Made by a program: the position numbers and the translations under genes. A stretch of DNA of 64,000 nucleotides from Candidatus Kuenenia hertensis (GTDB lineage Bacteria > Planctomycetota > Brocadiia > Brocadiales > Brocadiaceae): the NCBI GenBank assembly GCA_021646465.1, contig SOET01000001.1, forward strand, positions 175,848-239,847. The letters run 5' to 3'. Numbering within the stretch: position 1 is the stretch's first letter; every line of letters begins with the position of its first letter. The notes under the pieces were generated by a model. The model searched no databases. It was not told where the DNA came from and saw only the letters and a program-made list of their open reading frames with translations. Of this stretch, positions 17,489 through 25,974 are shown in pieces.

Positions 17489-18394
17489 TTAAATAAGACT
17501 TTTACCTGTCAGAGATTTGTAAGCATTCAGATATTTTTCAGAAGTTTTCCGGATTATGTCGGGGGGGAGTTCCGGTGCGGGTGGATTTTTATCCCACCGA
17601 ATACTTTCCAGATAGTCGCGGATAAATTGTTTGTCGTATGAAGGTTGCGGTTTGCCCGGTGTATAGTTTTCAAGCGGCCAGAATCTCGAAGAATCAGGGG
17701 TGAGTATTTCGTCGATAAGTATCGTTTTGTTATCGTGAGTAATGCCCCATTCGAATTTGGTGTCACAAATAATAATTCCTTTGCTCCTTGCATACTCACT
17801 TGCTTTGGTATAAATTCTAATGCTTTTTTCCTTCAATTCATCGGTTAACGTTTTTCCAATCATGTCGATTACCTTAGAAACAGGAATGTTTTCATCATGG
17901 CCGGTGGTTGCTTTCGTTGAAGGAGTAAAAATAGGTTCCGGAAGTTTGTCGGATTCTCTTAGTCCCGCAGGCAACTTTATTCCGCAAATGGACTGGGATT
18001 TTTGATATTCTTTCCAGCCGGAGCCTGCCAGATATCCCCGAATAACACATTCTACCGGAATCACGTCAACTTTTTTTACTAACATGGAACGTCCCTGAAG
18101 AAGGTCTTTGTGTTGTTTTATATTTGTATTGTCAATAGAATCAATATCTGTGGTAATGAGGTGATTTTCAGCGATGTCAGAAGTGTAATGAAACCAATAT
18201 TCTGATAATCCTGTAAGCACCTGCCCTTTGTATGGGATTCCGTTTGGGAGGACCACGTCAAATGCGGAGATGCGGTCTGTAGTTACGATAAGTAAAGCGT
18301 TGTTTACTTCATAAATATCACGTACTTTTCCGCGATTGTGTAATTTAAGTTGTGAAATGTTAGTAATGAGTAAAGGCTGAATTGCATTAATCAT
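17489..18394 (-). CDS. purC: SAICAR synthetase (purine biosynthesis)
   Basis: 301 residues. Phosphoribosylaminoimidazole-succinocarboxamide synthase couples CAIR and aspartate with ATP in purine synthesis. The N-terminal GKVRDIYEV and ATP-site VTTDRISAFDVVLPNGIPYKG are clear, as are VECVIRGYLAGSGWKEY, CDTKFEWG and DEILTPDSSRFW. The length is the long form seen in eukaryote-like and several bacterial enzymes, compared with ~240 residues in Escherichia coli. It starts two bases after the stop of the J-domain gene, indicating one transcript. Confidence 0.96.
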   Translation of the reverse strand: MINAIQPLLITNISQLKLHNRGKVRDIYEVNNALLIVTTDRISAFDVVLPNGIPYKGQVLTGLSEYWFHYTSDIAENHLITTDIDSIDNTNIKQHKDLLQGRSMLVKKVDVIPVECVIRGYLAGSGWKEYQKSQSICGIKLPAGLRESDKLPEPIFTPSTKATTGHDENIPVSKVIDMIGKTLTDELKEKSIRIYTKASEYARSKGIIICDTKFEWGITHDNKTILIDEILTPDSSRFWPLENYTPGKPQPSYDKQFIRDYLESIRWDKNPPAPELPPDIIRKTSEKYLNAYKSLTGKSLI

Positions 18395-18396
18395 GT

Positions 18397-19221
18397 CTAT
18401 AGTATGGTATTGTTCTGTAGGTATTGATTAAGCTTTATTTTGAGCTTGTTTAATCCCTGAAGTTTTGGTTTCAGGGACAATGCAATATGAAGATGCTTTA
18501 ATGCGTTTTCGTAGTCCTGCAATTTGAGATAACATTCGGCCATTTTTTTGTATATGAAGGCATTTTCGTTTTTACATAAATCCAACTGGAGTAATTTTTG
18601 ATAATGCAGTAATGCTTTATCCGGAGAGGTTTTCTTTGTTAATTTACGGCAATAAATATTCCTGATTCTATCTTTTATTTCTTCCAGTAAATGTTGCCGG
18701 TAAGTGTTTTGTTTTCCCTTTTCCAGTATATACTCATAAAGTTTAATAGAAGTTTCATATTTGCCTGATTTTTCATACGCTTCTGCCAATAAAAATTTGC
18801 AATCGATAAAGTCTCTATGGTTAAGGTGGAGAAAGAAATCTATATTAGGGGATGTGTTTAATAAATGCTCATATTTCCTGATCGCTTTATTTGCGTGTCC
18901 ATCAAGAAGATCAGAAAAAATAACACGAATCTCTATGGTAATTTTTTCCGATGCGGTAGTTGGTGTTTTTTGTTTTGTTTCCCGAACGGTTTCTTGTTTG
19001 TTCCGTGAATGTCTATAAAGCATATCATATTGTTTGCGGGAATGAGAGTCTGAAAGAATTTTATATGCCTGTATGATAATTTTTGTTTTTGATTCCGCCC
19101 ATAACTTGTTTGGGCCATTTGTGTCCGGATGGTATTTTTTGATCAGGTTACGGAATGAGCGTTTTATTTCTTCAGCGCTTACTTCTTCGTGCACTTCAAG
19201 GATAGTATAATAATTTACCAT
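18397..19221 (-). CDS. J-domain protein with TPR repeats
   Basis: 274 residues. Residues 4-65 form a DnaJ domain with the HPD signature (IKKYHPDTNG) and the closing ILSDSHSRKQYDMLY. There is no Gly/Phe-rich linker or zinc-finger region, so it is not DnaJ proper. Residues ~95-270 are TPR-like pairs (YEKSGKYETSIKLYEYIL, MAECYLKLQDYENALKHLHIAL). It is probably a specialised Hsp70 co-chaperone or adaptor; its client is unknown. First gene of the minus-strand operon with purC and suhB; a 218-bp gap upstream should hold the promoter. Confidence 0.88.
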   Translation of the reverse strand: MVNYYTILEVHEEVSAEEIKRSFRNLIKKYHPDTNGPNKLWAESKTKIIIQAYKILSDSHSRKQYDMLYRHSRNKQETVRETKQKTPTTASEKITIEIRVIFSDLLDGHANKAIRKYEHLLNTSPNIDFFLHLNHRDFIDCKFLLAEAYEKSGKYETSIKLYEYILEKGKQNTYRQHLLEEIKDRIRNIYCRKLTKKTSPDKALLHYQKLLQLDLCKNENAFIYKKMAECYLKLQDYENALKHLHIALSLKPKLQGLNKLKIKLNQYLQNNTIL

Positions 19222-19439
19222 ATTGAAACTGTGAGTTATTAAAAAATGAAATATTGTTGAATAAAATTTGATTTTGGTTAAACGAATATTCAGATATTCT
19301 TGGAGTAATCATCATAGAAAAACTTCAAATATCCGTTAAAAATATATTTTATCTCCAAATAACTTGGTCAATGCTAACAGCAATTTTAACTATTGTCAAC
19401 AGATTTGATTTGCTCTGATTTGATTCGTACGGAAGGAAA

Positions 19440-20702
19440 TTATTCATACCGCAAGGTTTCAACCGGATCAAGCCGTGCGGCTTTTACGGCGGGATAGATG
19501 CTAAAAATTACACTGCTGAGTATTGCGATAAAAATGGTAAGTATTATGCTTACAGGTTTGATGACGGTGGGTATCTGGTCGAAATAATATACTTCCGGCG
19601 GAAAAGGTCTCCATCCGGATAAATTATACAATACGTTTTCTAACCAATTAATGCGTAGTACAACAGAAAGGCCAATGGCAACTCCGGCGCATGAGCCAAT
19701 GATGCCTATGAATAATCCGTTTAAAAGAAAAATGGACATGATACCTTGGGTAGTAGCTCCTAATGCTTTTAATATCCCAATATCCTTGGATTTTTCCAAC
19801 ACAATCATGGTCAGGATTGCCAATATGTTAAACCCTGCAACAACGATGATAAAAAAGAGTATAAATGCCATTACACGTCTTTCTAACATTACTGCGGTCA
19901 AAAATGTCCTTCTTGCATCCTCCCACGTTTGTACATAATATTCAAAACCCAATGAAGCTTGCAATGCGTCACGTACTTCGTTTGCATAGCGGTAATCATC
20001 AAGTTTTACACTTATCCCGGAGACTGCATCTTTTTCTTTTATGCCCGTTAGTTCCTGTGCTTCGGCAAGTGGAATATACACGTAATTTTTGTCAAAATCA
20101 TACATCCCTGATTTAAATATTCCTTCAATAGTAAATGCCTTTACACTGATTTTATCCCAATGTTTAAGTGTAACCAGTACTATTTGTTCGCCTTCCTGCA
20201 CAAAACTTATTGGATCTGTTGCCGGATCGCCGGGGCCAATTCTTAATAACTCTATACCACAAAAAGCACTTGATGTTTGTTTTTCTCCGTGGGTTTTTTG
20301 TAAATCATTGGGTTGTTTCCCGAAGGGTAATAAAAAAGCCTTAAAATCGCCTACGTTTGCCTCTGCAATGGGATCAACTCCTTTAAAATAGACAAATTCT
20401 TTTCTCCCCCTTATTTTTACAAGTGCCGGCCCTTCAATGAAGGGAGCGCAGGCAGATACATGTTTGGTTGTTTTTATTTTTTCCATTACCTGTGTATAAT
20501 TTTCAAGGCCATACATACCTCCTTTTGTTATGATAATGTGGGTAAGTGTTCCTCTTATTCTGCTTCGTAATTCCTGATCGAAACCATTCATGACAGAGAG
20601 GACAACGATTAACGTCATAACTCCTACGGCAACGCCAGCTATCGCAAAAAAAGATATTTTTCTGCTGCGCAAATAACGAAGGCTAATGAAAAGCTTGTAC
20701 AT
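19440..20702 (-). CDS. LolC/LolE-type ABC transporter permease
   Basis: 420 residues, inner membrane. An N-terminal transmembrane helix (~15-40, FFAIAGVAVGVMTLIVVLSV) is followed by a large periplasmic MacB-like domain (~45-265) and three C-terminal helices of the FtsX fold (~275-300, ~320-350, ~380-405). The start LFISLRYLRSRK is typical of LolC/E, which with the LolD ATPase extracts lipoproteins from the inner membrane. The ATPase gene is not adjacent, and a single LolC/E gene may form a homodimer. Divergent from aroC across 113 bases. Confidence 0.85.
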   Translation of the reverse strand: MYKLFISLRYLRSRKISFFAIAGVAVGVMTLIVVLSVMNGFDQELRSRIRGTLTHIIITKGGMYGLENYTQVMEKIKTTKHVSACAPFIEGPALVKIRGRKEFVYFKGVDPIAEANVGDFKAFLLPFGKQPNDLQKTHGEKQTSSAFCGIELLRIGPGDPATDPISFVQEGEQIVLVTLKHWDKISVKAFTIEGIFKSGMYDFDKNYVYIPLAEAQELTGIKEKDAVSGISVKLDDYRYANEVRDALQASLGFEYYVQTWEDARRTFLTAVMLERRVMAFILFFIIVVAGFNILAILTMIVLEKSKDIGILKALGATTQGIMSIFLLNGLFIGIIGSCAGVAIGLSVVLRINWLENVLYNLSGWRPFPPEVYYFDQIPTVIKPVSIILTIFIAILSSVIFSIYPAVKAARLDPVETLRYE

Positions 20703-20720
20703 ATTAACTTTGAATTCGAA

Positions 20721-20749
20721 TTGTTATTTAAAATTATTATGTATATAAT
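20721..20749 (+). promoter_or_regulatory. Predicted sigma-70 promoter of aroC
   Basis: TTGTTA (20721-20726), a 17-base spacer, then TATAAT (20744-20749) in the divergent gap. Transcription would begin near 20756, about 60 bases before the aroC ATG. Confidence 0.6.
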
Positions 20750-20815
20750 TTCGAAATTCTAACACAATTAAATTGCATTAAGCAATTAATAATTTATCGT
20801 TATCGGAGGCGTTGA

Positions 20816-21967
20816 ATGTTATATTTTAAAACAGCGGGAGAATCGCACGGAAAATGCTTAATTTCTATTTTAGAAGGATTTCCGGCGGGGGTGTTTCTTG
20901 ATAAAGAATTAATTGATAAAGAATTGAGACGCAGGCAAGGTGGATTTGGCAGAGGCGGCAGAATGAAAATCGAAGCAGATTGTGTAGAAATTCTTTCTGG
21001 TATAAGAAATAATATAACACTAGGAAGTCCGATTTGTTTAATGATAAAAAACAGTGATTACAAGATAGATGAGTTGCCCGCAGTTACAAAGCCCCGCCCA
21101 GGTCATGCGGATTTGGCAGGCGTAATAAAATATGGCCATAAAGATGCAAGGAATATATTAGAACGTGCAAGTGCGAGGGAGACTGCCGCAAGGGTCGCTG
21201 CCGGAACGGTGTGCAAAATATTGCTTTCCCAATTTGGCATGAAGGTCTTTGGTTATGTCAAAGGCATTGGCGGGATTAATTCCAAAAAACAATTAGAAGA
21301 TAGTATAGAGATGGTGGTTAAAAACCGTGACGATAGCACTGTATATTGTATTGATCATGAAATCGAAGGTAAAATTATTGAAAAGATAAAAAATGCTATT
21401 GAAATGGGTGATTCTCTTGGTGGCATTATAGAGGTGGTGGTAAATGGTTTACCAATCGGGCTCGGAAGTCATACACAATGGGATGTGAAATTAGATGCAA
21501 GACTGGCTTCCGCACTCATGTCGATTCAGGCTATTAAAGCTGTTGAAATCGGTGCAGGCTTTGAAACTGCAAACAGACTTGGGTCGGAATCGCACGATGA
21601 GATATTTTATGAAAGTCCTAAGCAAAAAAAGCCTTTAACCGGAGGGTTTGCAAGGCAGACTAATAACGCAGGGGGTATAGAAGGCGGGATAAGTAACGGA
21701 GAGCCTATCGTTGTAAGAGCATACATGAAACCCATTCCCACATTAAAAAAATGTTTGAGATCCGTTGATTTATTGACAAAGGAACCAGTAGAGGCCTCGT
21801 ATGAGAGATCAGATATTTGTGCGGTCCCTGCCGCATCTGTTGTTTGTGAAGCAATGATAGCTTTCGAAATAGCCAGGGCTTTTATGGAAAAATTTGGCGG
21901 TGATAACATCAGTGAAATTAAAAGAAATTATAAAGGTTACCTGGAGAATATATTACCTTGTCAGTAA
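20816..21967 (+). CDS. aroC: Chorismate synthase
   Basis: 383 residues. Converts 5-enolpyruvylshikimate 3-phosphate to chorismate using reduced FMN, the last common step of aromatic synthesis. Family signatures are visible: FKTAGESHG at the start, RRQGGFGRGGRM, RPGHADLAGVIKYGHKDARNILERASARETAARVA (split across residues ~90-125) and GGISNGEPI. The ATG at 20816 follows a good GGAGG site (20804-20808). No other shikimate gene is next to it; tRNA genes follow. Confidence 0.97.
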   Translation: MLYFKTAGESHGKCLISILEGFPAGVFLDKELIDKELRRRQGGFGRGGRMKIEADCVEILSGIRNNITLGSPICLMIKNSDYKIDELPAVTKPRPGHADLAGVIKYGHKDARNILERASARETAARVAAGTVCKILLSQFGMKVFGYVKGIGGINSKKQLEDSIEMVVKNRDDSTVYCIDHEIEGKIIEKIKNAIEMGDSLGGIIEVVVNGLPIGLGSHTQWDVKLDARLASALMSIQAIKAVEIGAGFETANRLGSESHDEIFYESPKQKKPLTGGFARQTNNAGGIEGGISNGEPIVVRAYMKPIPTLKKCLRSVDLLTKEPVEASYERSDICAVPAASVVCEAMIAFEIARAFMEKFGGDNISEIKRNYKGYLENILPCQ

Positions 21968-22048
21968 TTTAGAAACCCGGCAGGATAGGAAACTGGTAAA
22001 AAAACTTAAAATCCATGAAATAAGTAAGAATTTAAGTGCAAATTTTAC

Positions 22049-22076
22049 TTGAATAATTTTAATGTTTTGCTATTAT
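22049..22076 (+). promoter_or_regulatory. Predicted promoter of tRNA-Thr(UGU)
   Basis: TTGAAT (22049-22054), a 16-base spacer and TATTAT (22071-22076) end 14 bases before the mature tRNA 5' end, a fitting distance for a tRNA promoter. Confidence 0.55.
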
Positions 22077-22090
22077 TGTGGTTTCGTTGC

Positions 22091-22162
22091 GCTAGCGTAG
22101 CTCAATGGCGGAGCAGCGGTTTTGTAAACCGCAGGTTGTGGGTTCGAGTCCCACCGCTAGCT
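22091..22162 (+). tRNA. tRNA-Thr (anticodon UGU)
   Basis: A cloverleaf can be drawn: acceptor GCTAGCG/CGCTAGC, anticodon stem GCGGT/ACCGC around TTTGTAA (anticodon TGT), and T arm GTGGGTTCGAGTCCCAC. CCA is not encoded. Confidence 0.95.
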
Positions 22163-22298
22163 CTGTATTACATAAATTCTTCCAGTAAGGAATATCGAAA
22201 AAGAATATTGTACAATTAAAACTAGTCGGAGTACAATCCGCATCAGTTTTAAACATTGGATAAAGGAATATTTTTACCTAAAGCATTAAGTGATAAAC

Positions 22299-22383
22299 GG
22301 GTGGATACCCGAGTGGCCAAAGGGGACAGACTGTAAATCTGTTGGCATAGCCTTCGGAGGTTCGAATCCTCCTCCACCCACCA
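22299..22383 (+). tRNA. tRNA-Tyr (anticodon GUA)
   Basis: Acceptor GGGTGGA/TCCACCC, anticodon loop CTGTAAA, a long variable arm (class II) and T arm GGAGGTTCGAATCCTCC. The 3' CCA is encoded at 22381-22383. Confidence 0.95.
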
Positions 22384-22735
22384 TTTGTCTATGTAGAAAC
22401 TGTAAAATATATTTTATAGTAATGCAACTTGCGATTATGCATGGTAAACACTGAAATTTATGCAAAATTATTCTGGAAATATGAAAACAATAAGTATTTA
22501 TCAAGCACGTTGAGACATGGGAATTTATTTATAAAAAACGGTGGTTGATTCGGGTTTTGGAATATCATAATTTGAAAACTGTTAGTGTAATAAGCATGGT
22601 GGGTAGTATTATTTCATACCTAAACTAGGTTTTTATATTTAAGTTATTATGACCTAGGCATTTCACAGGTTGGTTCAATATTTAAGGTATAAGGTATTTT
22701 TGGAAACGATTAATTAAAATAATTGCTTTTTCCCG
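22384..22735. other. 352-bp gap between tRNA-Tyr and tRNA-Gly, no gene
   Basis: AT-rich and without a convincing ORF. One weak terminator-like hairpin, accta-aac-taggt followed by TTTTAT (22618-22640), could end the tRNA-Tyr transcript. I could not place a confident promoter for tRNA-Gly. Confidence 0.4.
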
Positions 22736-22806
22736 GCGGGCGTAGCTCAATGGTAGAGCCCTAGCCTTCCAAGCTAGTCATGTGGGTTCGATTCCCATCG
22801 CCCGCT
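22736..22806 (+). tRNA. tRNA-Gly (anticodon UCC)
   Basis: Acceptor GCGGGCG/CGCCCGC, anticodon stem CTAGC/GCTAG around CTTCCAA (anticodon TCC), T arm ATGGGTTCGATTCCCAT with G-T closing. CCA is not encoded; a T run follows directly. Confidence 0.95.
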
Positions 22807-22991
22807 TTTTAGATTAAGATTTGTAGCTTTTGAGAGATTGAAGCAGGTTTTTTGGCCTAGTATTGTTTTTTACAGTTGATAATGTATTGTTTCGGATTAT
22901 AACATAGATTTTGCCGGACAAGCACGCATAGGCCGTTTCTTCGTGGTGGTTGATTTTTTAGGATATCAAATGAAATTGTGATTTATTTCAT

Positions 22992-23019
22992 TTGACATTT
23001 GAATTTTTTTTGTTATATT
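22992..23019 (+). promoter_or_regulatory. Predicted strong promoter for tRNA-Thr(GGU)-tuf
   Basis: Consensus TTGACA (22992-22997), a 16-base spacer with an eight-T run, then TATATT (23014-23019). It is the best -35 box I saw in the window and lies ~80 bases upstream of the tRNA, matching a promoter for a highly expressed tRNA-tuf transcript. Confidence 0.65.
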
Positions 23020-23098
23020 TGAAAAATTCTGGTTTTTTTGGAAGAGCGTGCTTGGCGAAGCAGAAGAATGGTCGTATTTTGTTGGAAAACAGACATTT

Positions 23099-23173
23099 GC
23101 TGCTGTAGCTCAGTGGTGGAGCACGTCCTTGGTAAGGACGAGGTCATGGGTTCAAATCCCATCAGCAGCTCCA
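23099..23173 (+). tRNA. tRNA-Thr (anticodon GGU)
   Basis: Acceptor GCTGCTG/CAGCAGC, anticodon stem CGTCC/GGACG around TTGGTAA (anticodon GGT), T arm ATGGGTTCAAATCCCAT, encoded CCA at 23171-23173. A tRNA-Thr just before tuf is a classic bacterial arrangement. Confidence 0.95.
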
Positions 23174-23256
23174 TATAAAATGTTAAGGTATAAATTTTTG
23201 GGGTTATTGTTTTTAAGGTAATTAATGATAATGATAATGCAAAAGAGGGGTAGCTA

Positions 23257-24459
23257 ATGGCTAAAGAAGTATTTCAGCGAACGAAGCCGCATTTAAACAT
23301 AGGAACGATAGGGCATGTGGATCATGGGAAGACGACATTAACGGCGGTAATAACGCACGTATTGTCAAAGCAGGGATTGGCGAAGGACAGGCCGTTTGAT
23401 TCGATAGACAAGGCGCCGGAAGAGAGGGAGAGGGGTATAACGATAGCGATATCGCATGTGGAGTATGAGACGGCCAAGAGGCATTATGCGCATGTGGACT
23501 GTCCCGGTCATGCTGACTATGTAAAGAATATGATAACGGGAGCGGCACAGATGGATGGGGCGATATTGGTGGTGAGTGCTCCGGATGGTCCGATGCCGCA
23601 GACGCGGGAGCACATATTGTTGTCGAGGCAGGTAGGTGTGCCGAAGATAGTGGTGTTTCTGAATAAGGTGGATATGCTTGAAGACCAGGAGTTGTTGGAG
23701 TTGGTGGAGATGGAGGTGCGGGAGTTGTTGAGCAAGTATGACTTTCCTGGAGATGAGATACCGGTGGTGAAGGGTTCAGCGCTGAAAGCGGCCGAGTGTG
23801 GATGTGGGGGTGCGGAGTGTGCAAGTTGTGGCCAGATATTGAAATTGATGGAGGCGGTGGATTCTTATTTGCCTGATCCTGTGAGGGAGATAGACAAGCC
23901 GTTTTTGATGTCCGTGGAGGATGTGTTTAGTATAAAGGGACGTGGTACGGTAGGGACTGGCAGGGTTGAAAAGGGCAAGGTGAAGGTAGGAGACGAGGTG
24001 GAGATTGTAGGGATTAAGAAGGATATAAAGAAGACGGTTGTTACCGGTGTTGAGATGTTCAATAAGACGTTGGAGGAAGGGCAGGCGGGTGATAACCTGG
24101 GGCTGTTGCTGAGGGGAGTGGAGAAGGATGATTTGGAGCGTGGGCAGGTGTTGGCAAAGCCGGGAAGTATAACGCCGCATACGAAATATGAAGCGGAGGT
24201 GTATATATTAACGAAGGAAGAGGGTGGGAGGCATACGCCGTTTTTTAATGGATACCGGCCTCAGTTTTACTTTAGGACGACGGATGTGACCGGTGTGGTG
24301 ACGTTGACGGGTGGGGCGGAGATGGTGATGCCGGGGGATAATGTGAAGATTGATGTGGAGTTGGTGACGCCGATAGCGATGGATGAGGGGTTGCGGTTTG
24401 CAATTCGTGAGGGTGGAAAGACGGTGGGCGCCGGTGTCGTTACAAAAATTGTTGCTTAA
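23257..24459 (+). CDS. tuf: Elongation factor Tu, copy 1
   Basis: 400 residues; the GTPase that delivers aminoacyl-tRNA to the ribosome. G1 [10 protein letters not shown]3 [11 protein letters not shown] and G4 NKVD are intact. A loop in the GTPase domain carries Cys181, Cys183, Cys188 and Cys191 (CxCx4CxxC), absent from E. coli EF-Tu. The DNA is apparently identical to the gene at 39005-40207 except the third base of the last sense codon, while flanks differ completely. Codon usage is odd: by hand count 19 of 24 isoleucines are ATA and none ATC. It follows tRNA-Thr and precedes rpmG. Confidence 0.98.
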   Translation: MAKEVFQRTKPHLNIGTIGHVDHGKTTLTAVITHVLSKQGLAKDRPFDSIDKAPEERERGITIAISHVEYETAKRHYAHVDCPGHADYVKNMITGAAQMDGAILVVSAPDGPMPQTREHILLSRQVGVPKIVVFLNKVDMLEDQELLELVEMEVRELLSKYDFPGDEIPVVKGSALKAAECGCGGAECASCGQILKLMEAVDSYLPDPVREIDKPFLMSVEDVFSIKGRGTVGTGRVEKGKVKVGDEVEIVGIKKDIKKTVVTGVEMFNKTLEEGQAGDNLGLLLRGVEKDDLERGQVLAKPGSITPHTKYEAEVYILTKEEGGRHTPFFNGYRPQFYFRTTDVTGVVTLTGGAEMVMPGDNVKIDVELVTPIAMDEGLRFAIREGGKTVGAGVVTKIVA

Positions 24460-24485
24460 AAAAATGTAGTTTTGAGGGAGTGTGG

Positions 24486-24635
24486 ATGCGAGAGTATATT
24501 ACCCTGGTTTGCCGGGAATGTTCCAGTAGGAACTATAGAACGCCTAAAAAATCGAAACAGGCGGAAAAGTTGGAATTAAAAAAGTTTTGTAAGAACTGTG
24601 GAAGACATGTGTTCCACAAGGAATATAAAAAATAG
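24486..24635 (+). CDS. rpmG: 50S ribosomal protein L33
   Basis: 49 residues, starting with MREYITLVCREC. Two CxxC pairs (Cys9/Cys12 and Cys36/Cys39) make it the zinc-binding form of L33, a large-subunit protein near the E site. It ends HKEYKK, as usual for the family. It sits between tuf and tRNA-Trp, upstream of secE, the common order in bacteria. Confidence 0.95.
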   Translation: MREYITLVCRECSSRNYRTPKKSKQAEKLELKKFCKNCGRHVFHKEYKK

Positions 24636-24657
24636 TATTTTGTGTTGGTATAAATAA

Positions 24658-24734
24658 AGGTCTGTAGCTCTAATTGGTAGAGCACCGGACTCCAAATCCG
24701 GGTGTTGGGGGTTCGAATCCCTCCAGACCTGCCA
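24658..24734 (+). tRNA. tRNA-Trp (anticodon CCA)
   Basis: Acceptor AGGTCTG/CAGACCT, anticodon stem CCGGA/TCCGG around CTCCAAA (anticodon CCA), T arm GGGGGTTCGAATCCCTC, encoded CCA at 24732-24734. No separate promoter is evident, so it is probably processed from the tuf-rpmG-secE transcript. Confidence 0.95.
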
Positions 24735-24776
24735 TTTATTATTTTCAATCTTAGATCAAGAATAAAAGATAAGCTA

Positions 24777-25238
24777 ATGTCATTGTTTGCTATTCATAAA
24801 AAGGGGCAAGGTTCTTATAGCAGGGTGATTGTCGGTATTGCATTAGGATTGCTTGCTCTGTTTGCTTCCATTTCGCTGTATAATGTCTTGATAGGATTGC
24901 CAAGTATAGCTGAAAATGCCAGGGTTCCCCTTGTGGATATTGAAATTACTTGGGGATTGATTTCTTCTGTCGCACTTTTTGTTTTTCTTGGTTATTTAAT
25001 TTGTATTTTGGTTGCTGGGTTTAAGACGGGGCTTAAGCCTATTGATGGGAGTGGTAAAAAAGCAGTAGAATTTTTAGTTGAGACTCAAAGCGAGCTTCAG
25101 AAAGTAACATGGCCTACAAGGTATGAGCTGATTGGTTCCACGATTGTTGTAATCATATCGGTTGTTGTGATAGGGTTTTTTATCTTGGGGGTAGATTGGG
25201 TTGTATCCTTTTTTATGGAGTATATAGGGGTGCTATAA
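24777..25238 (+). CDS. secE: Preprotein translocase subunit SecE
   Basis: 153 residues from the ATG at 24777; a longer in-frame start at 24702 would lie inside tRNA-Trp and is rejected. There are three hydrophobic helices (~17-42, ~60-85, ~122-148), like the three-span SecE of E. coli and longer than the one-span form of many bacteria. The conserved SecE core is VEFLVETQSELQKVTWPTRYE before the last helix (~100-120). It clamps SecY in the inner membrane. It lies upstream of nusG, the standard order. Confidence 0.95.
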   Translation: MSLFAIHKKGQGSYSRVIVGIALGLLALFASISLYNVLIGLPSIAENARVPLVDIEITWGLISSVALFVFLGYLICILVAGFKTGLKPIDGSGKKAVEFLVETQSELQKVTWPTRYELIGSTIVVIISVVVIGFFILGVDWVVSFFMEYIGVL

Positions 25239-25343
25239 AGCTCATAGATTCGAGTGTGAGTTGTAAATATCGCTTTTGGTTTTCTTGAATTAAAGAGATC
25301 GCATCATTTTTTCAACTCGTTAAATTCCTGCCTGGATCGCATG

Positions 25344-25352
25344 TGATATAAT
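25344..25352 (+). promoter_or_regulatory. Possible extended -10 promoter before nusG
   Basis: TGATATAAT (TGN plus TATAAT) lies 59 bases before nusG in the 172-bp secE-nusG gap, the largest gap in this part of the operon. No good -35 box is present. Could give extra transcription of nusG and the rplK cluster. Confidence 0.35.
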
Positions 25353-25410
25353 CGCGTTGAATTATTGGAAAACGGGAAAATTTTCTGGGTTTTTGTAGGT
25401 TTATAGTTAG

Positions 25411-25959
25411 ATGTCAAAAGAATGGTTTGTTTTGCGGGTGCAAAGCAATAAAGAAGACAAGGTTCGGGATAGTTTGTTAGAGCGTATAAAAGCTCAGGGT
25501 TTGGAGAACTTGGTTGCAAATGTGCTGGTACCAAGCGAAAAAATATCAGAGGTTAAAGGTGGTAAGAAGAGAGTATCAGAACGGAAGATATATCCCGGAT
25601 ATATAATGGTAGAGATTGAGGTTGACGAAAAAGGCCAAATTCCAAAAGAAGTTTGGTTTCTGATTCGTGAAACTTCTGGTACGGGTGATTTTATTGGTGA
25701 GCAGAATAAACCGGTGCCTATGACTAGGTATGAGGTTGAAAAACTTCTTTCTGATTTGGAGCAAAAAGAAGAGAAGCCTCGCGCAAAAATTGAATTTCAT
25801 GAAGGAGAGAAGGTAAGGATTAAAGAAGGACCGTTTGAAAATTATGATGGAATAGTAGAAGAGGTTTTGCCTGCGAGCGGTCGCGTTAAAGTTATGCTAA
25901 CAGTATTCGGAAGGGCAACGCCGGTTGAATTGGAATATTGGCAGGTAGAGTCAATCTAA
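25411..25959 (+). CDS. nusG: Transcription termination/antitermination factor NusG
   Basis: 182 residues: an NGN domain (EWFVLRVQSNKEDKVRDSL at 4-22, then KRVSERKIYPGYIMVEIE) and a C-terminal KOW domain (GEKVRIKEGPFENYDGIVEEV). NusG binds RNA polymerase, suppresses pausing and couples to Rho or to ribosomal S10. The ATG at 25411 is the first methionine in the frame. rplK follows after 15 bases with a GGAG site between. Confidence 0.96.
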   Translation: MSKEWFVLRVQSNKEDKVRDSLLERIKAQGLENLVANVLVPSEKISEVKGGKKRVSERKIYPGYIMVEIEVDEKGQIPKEVWFLIRETSGTGDFIGEQNKPVPMTRYEVEKLLSDLEQKEEKPRAKIEFHEGEKVRIKEGPFENYDGIVEEVLPASGRVKVMLTVFGRATPVELEYWQVESI

Positions 25960-25974
25960 TTGTAGGAGAATATA

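Noticed and set aside
22208..22237. TTGTAC ... TACAAT promoter before tRNA-Tyr
   Set aside because: An 18-base spacer is acceptable, but both boxes are weak and the boxes are part of attgtacaat/gtacaat repeats in AT-rich sequence; not convincing enough to list.
23261..23824. 187-residue antisense ORF in tuf (and its copy at 39009-39572), plus 134-residue ORFs at 23776-24180 and 39524-39928
   Set aside because: They exist because tuf is unusually purine-rich at third codon positions; the proteins are low-complexity (His/Pro/Ser/Thr) with no family likeness.
24702..24776. Upstream start for secE
   Set aside because: Lies inside the tRNA-Trp gene; the ATG at 24777 matches the family start.
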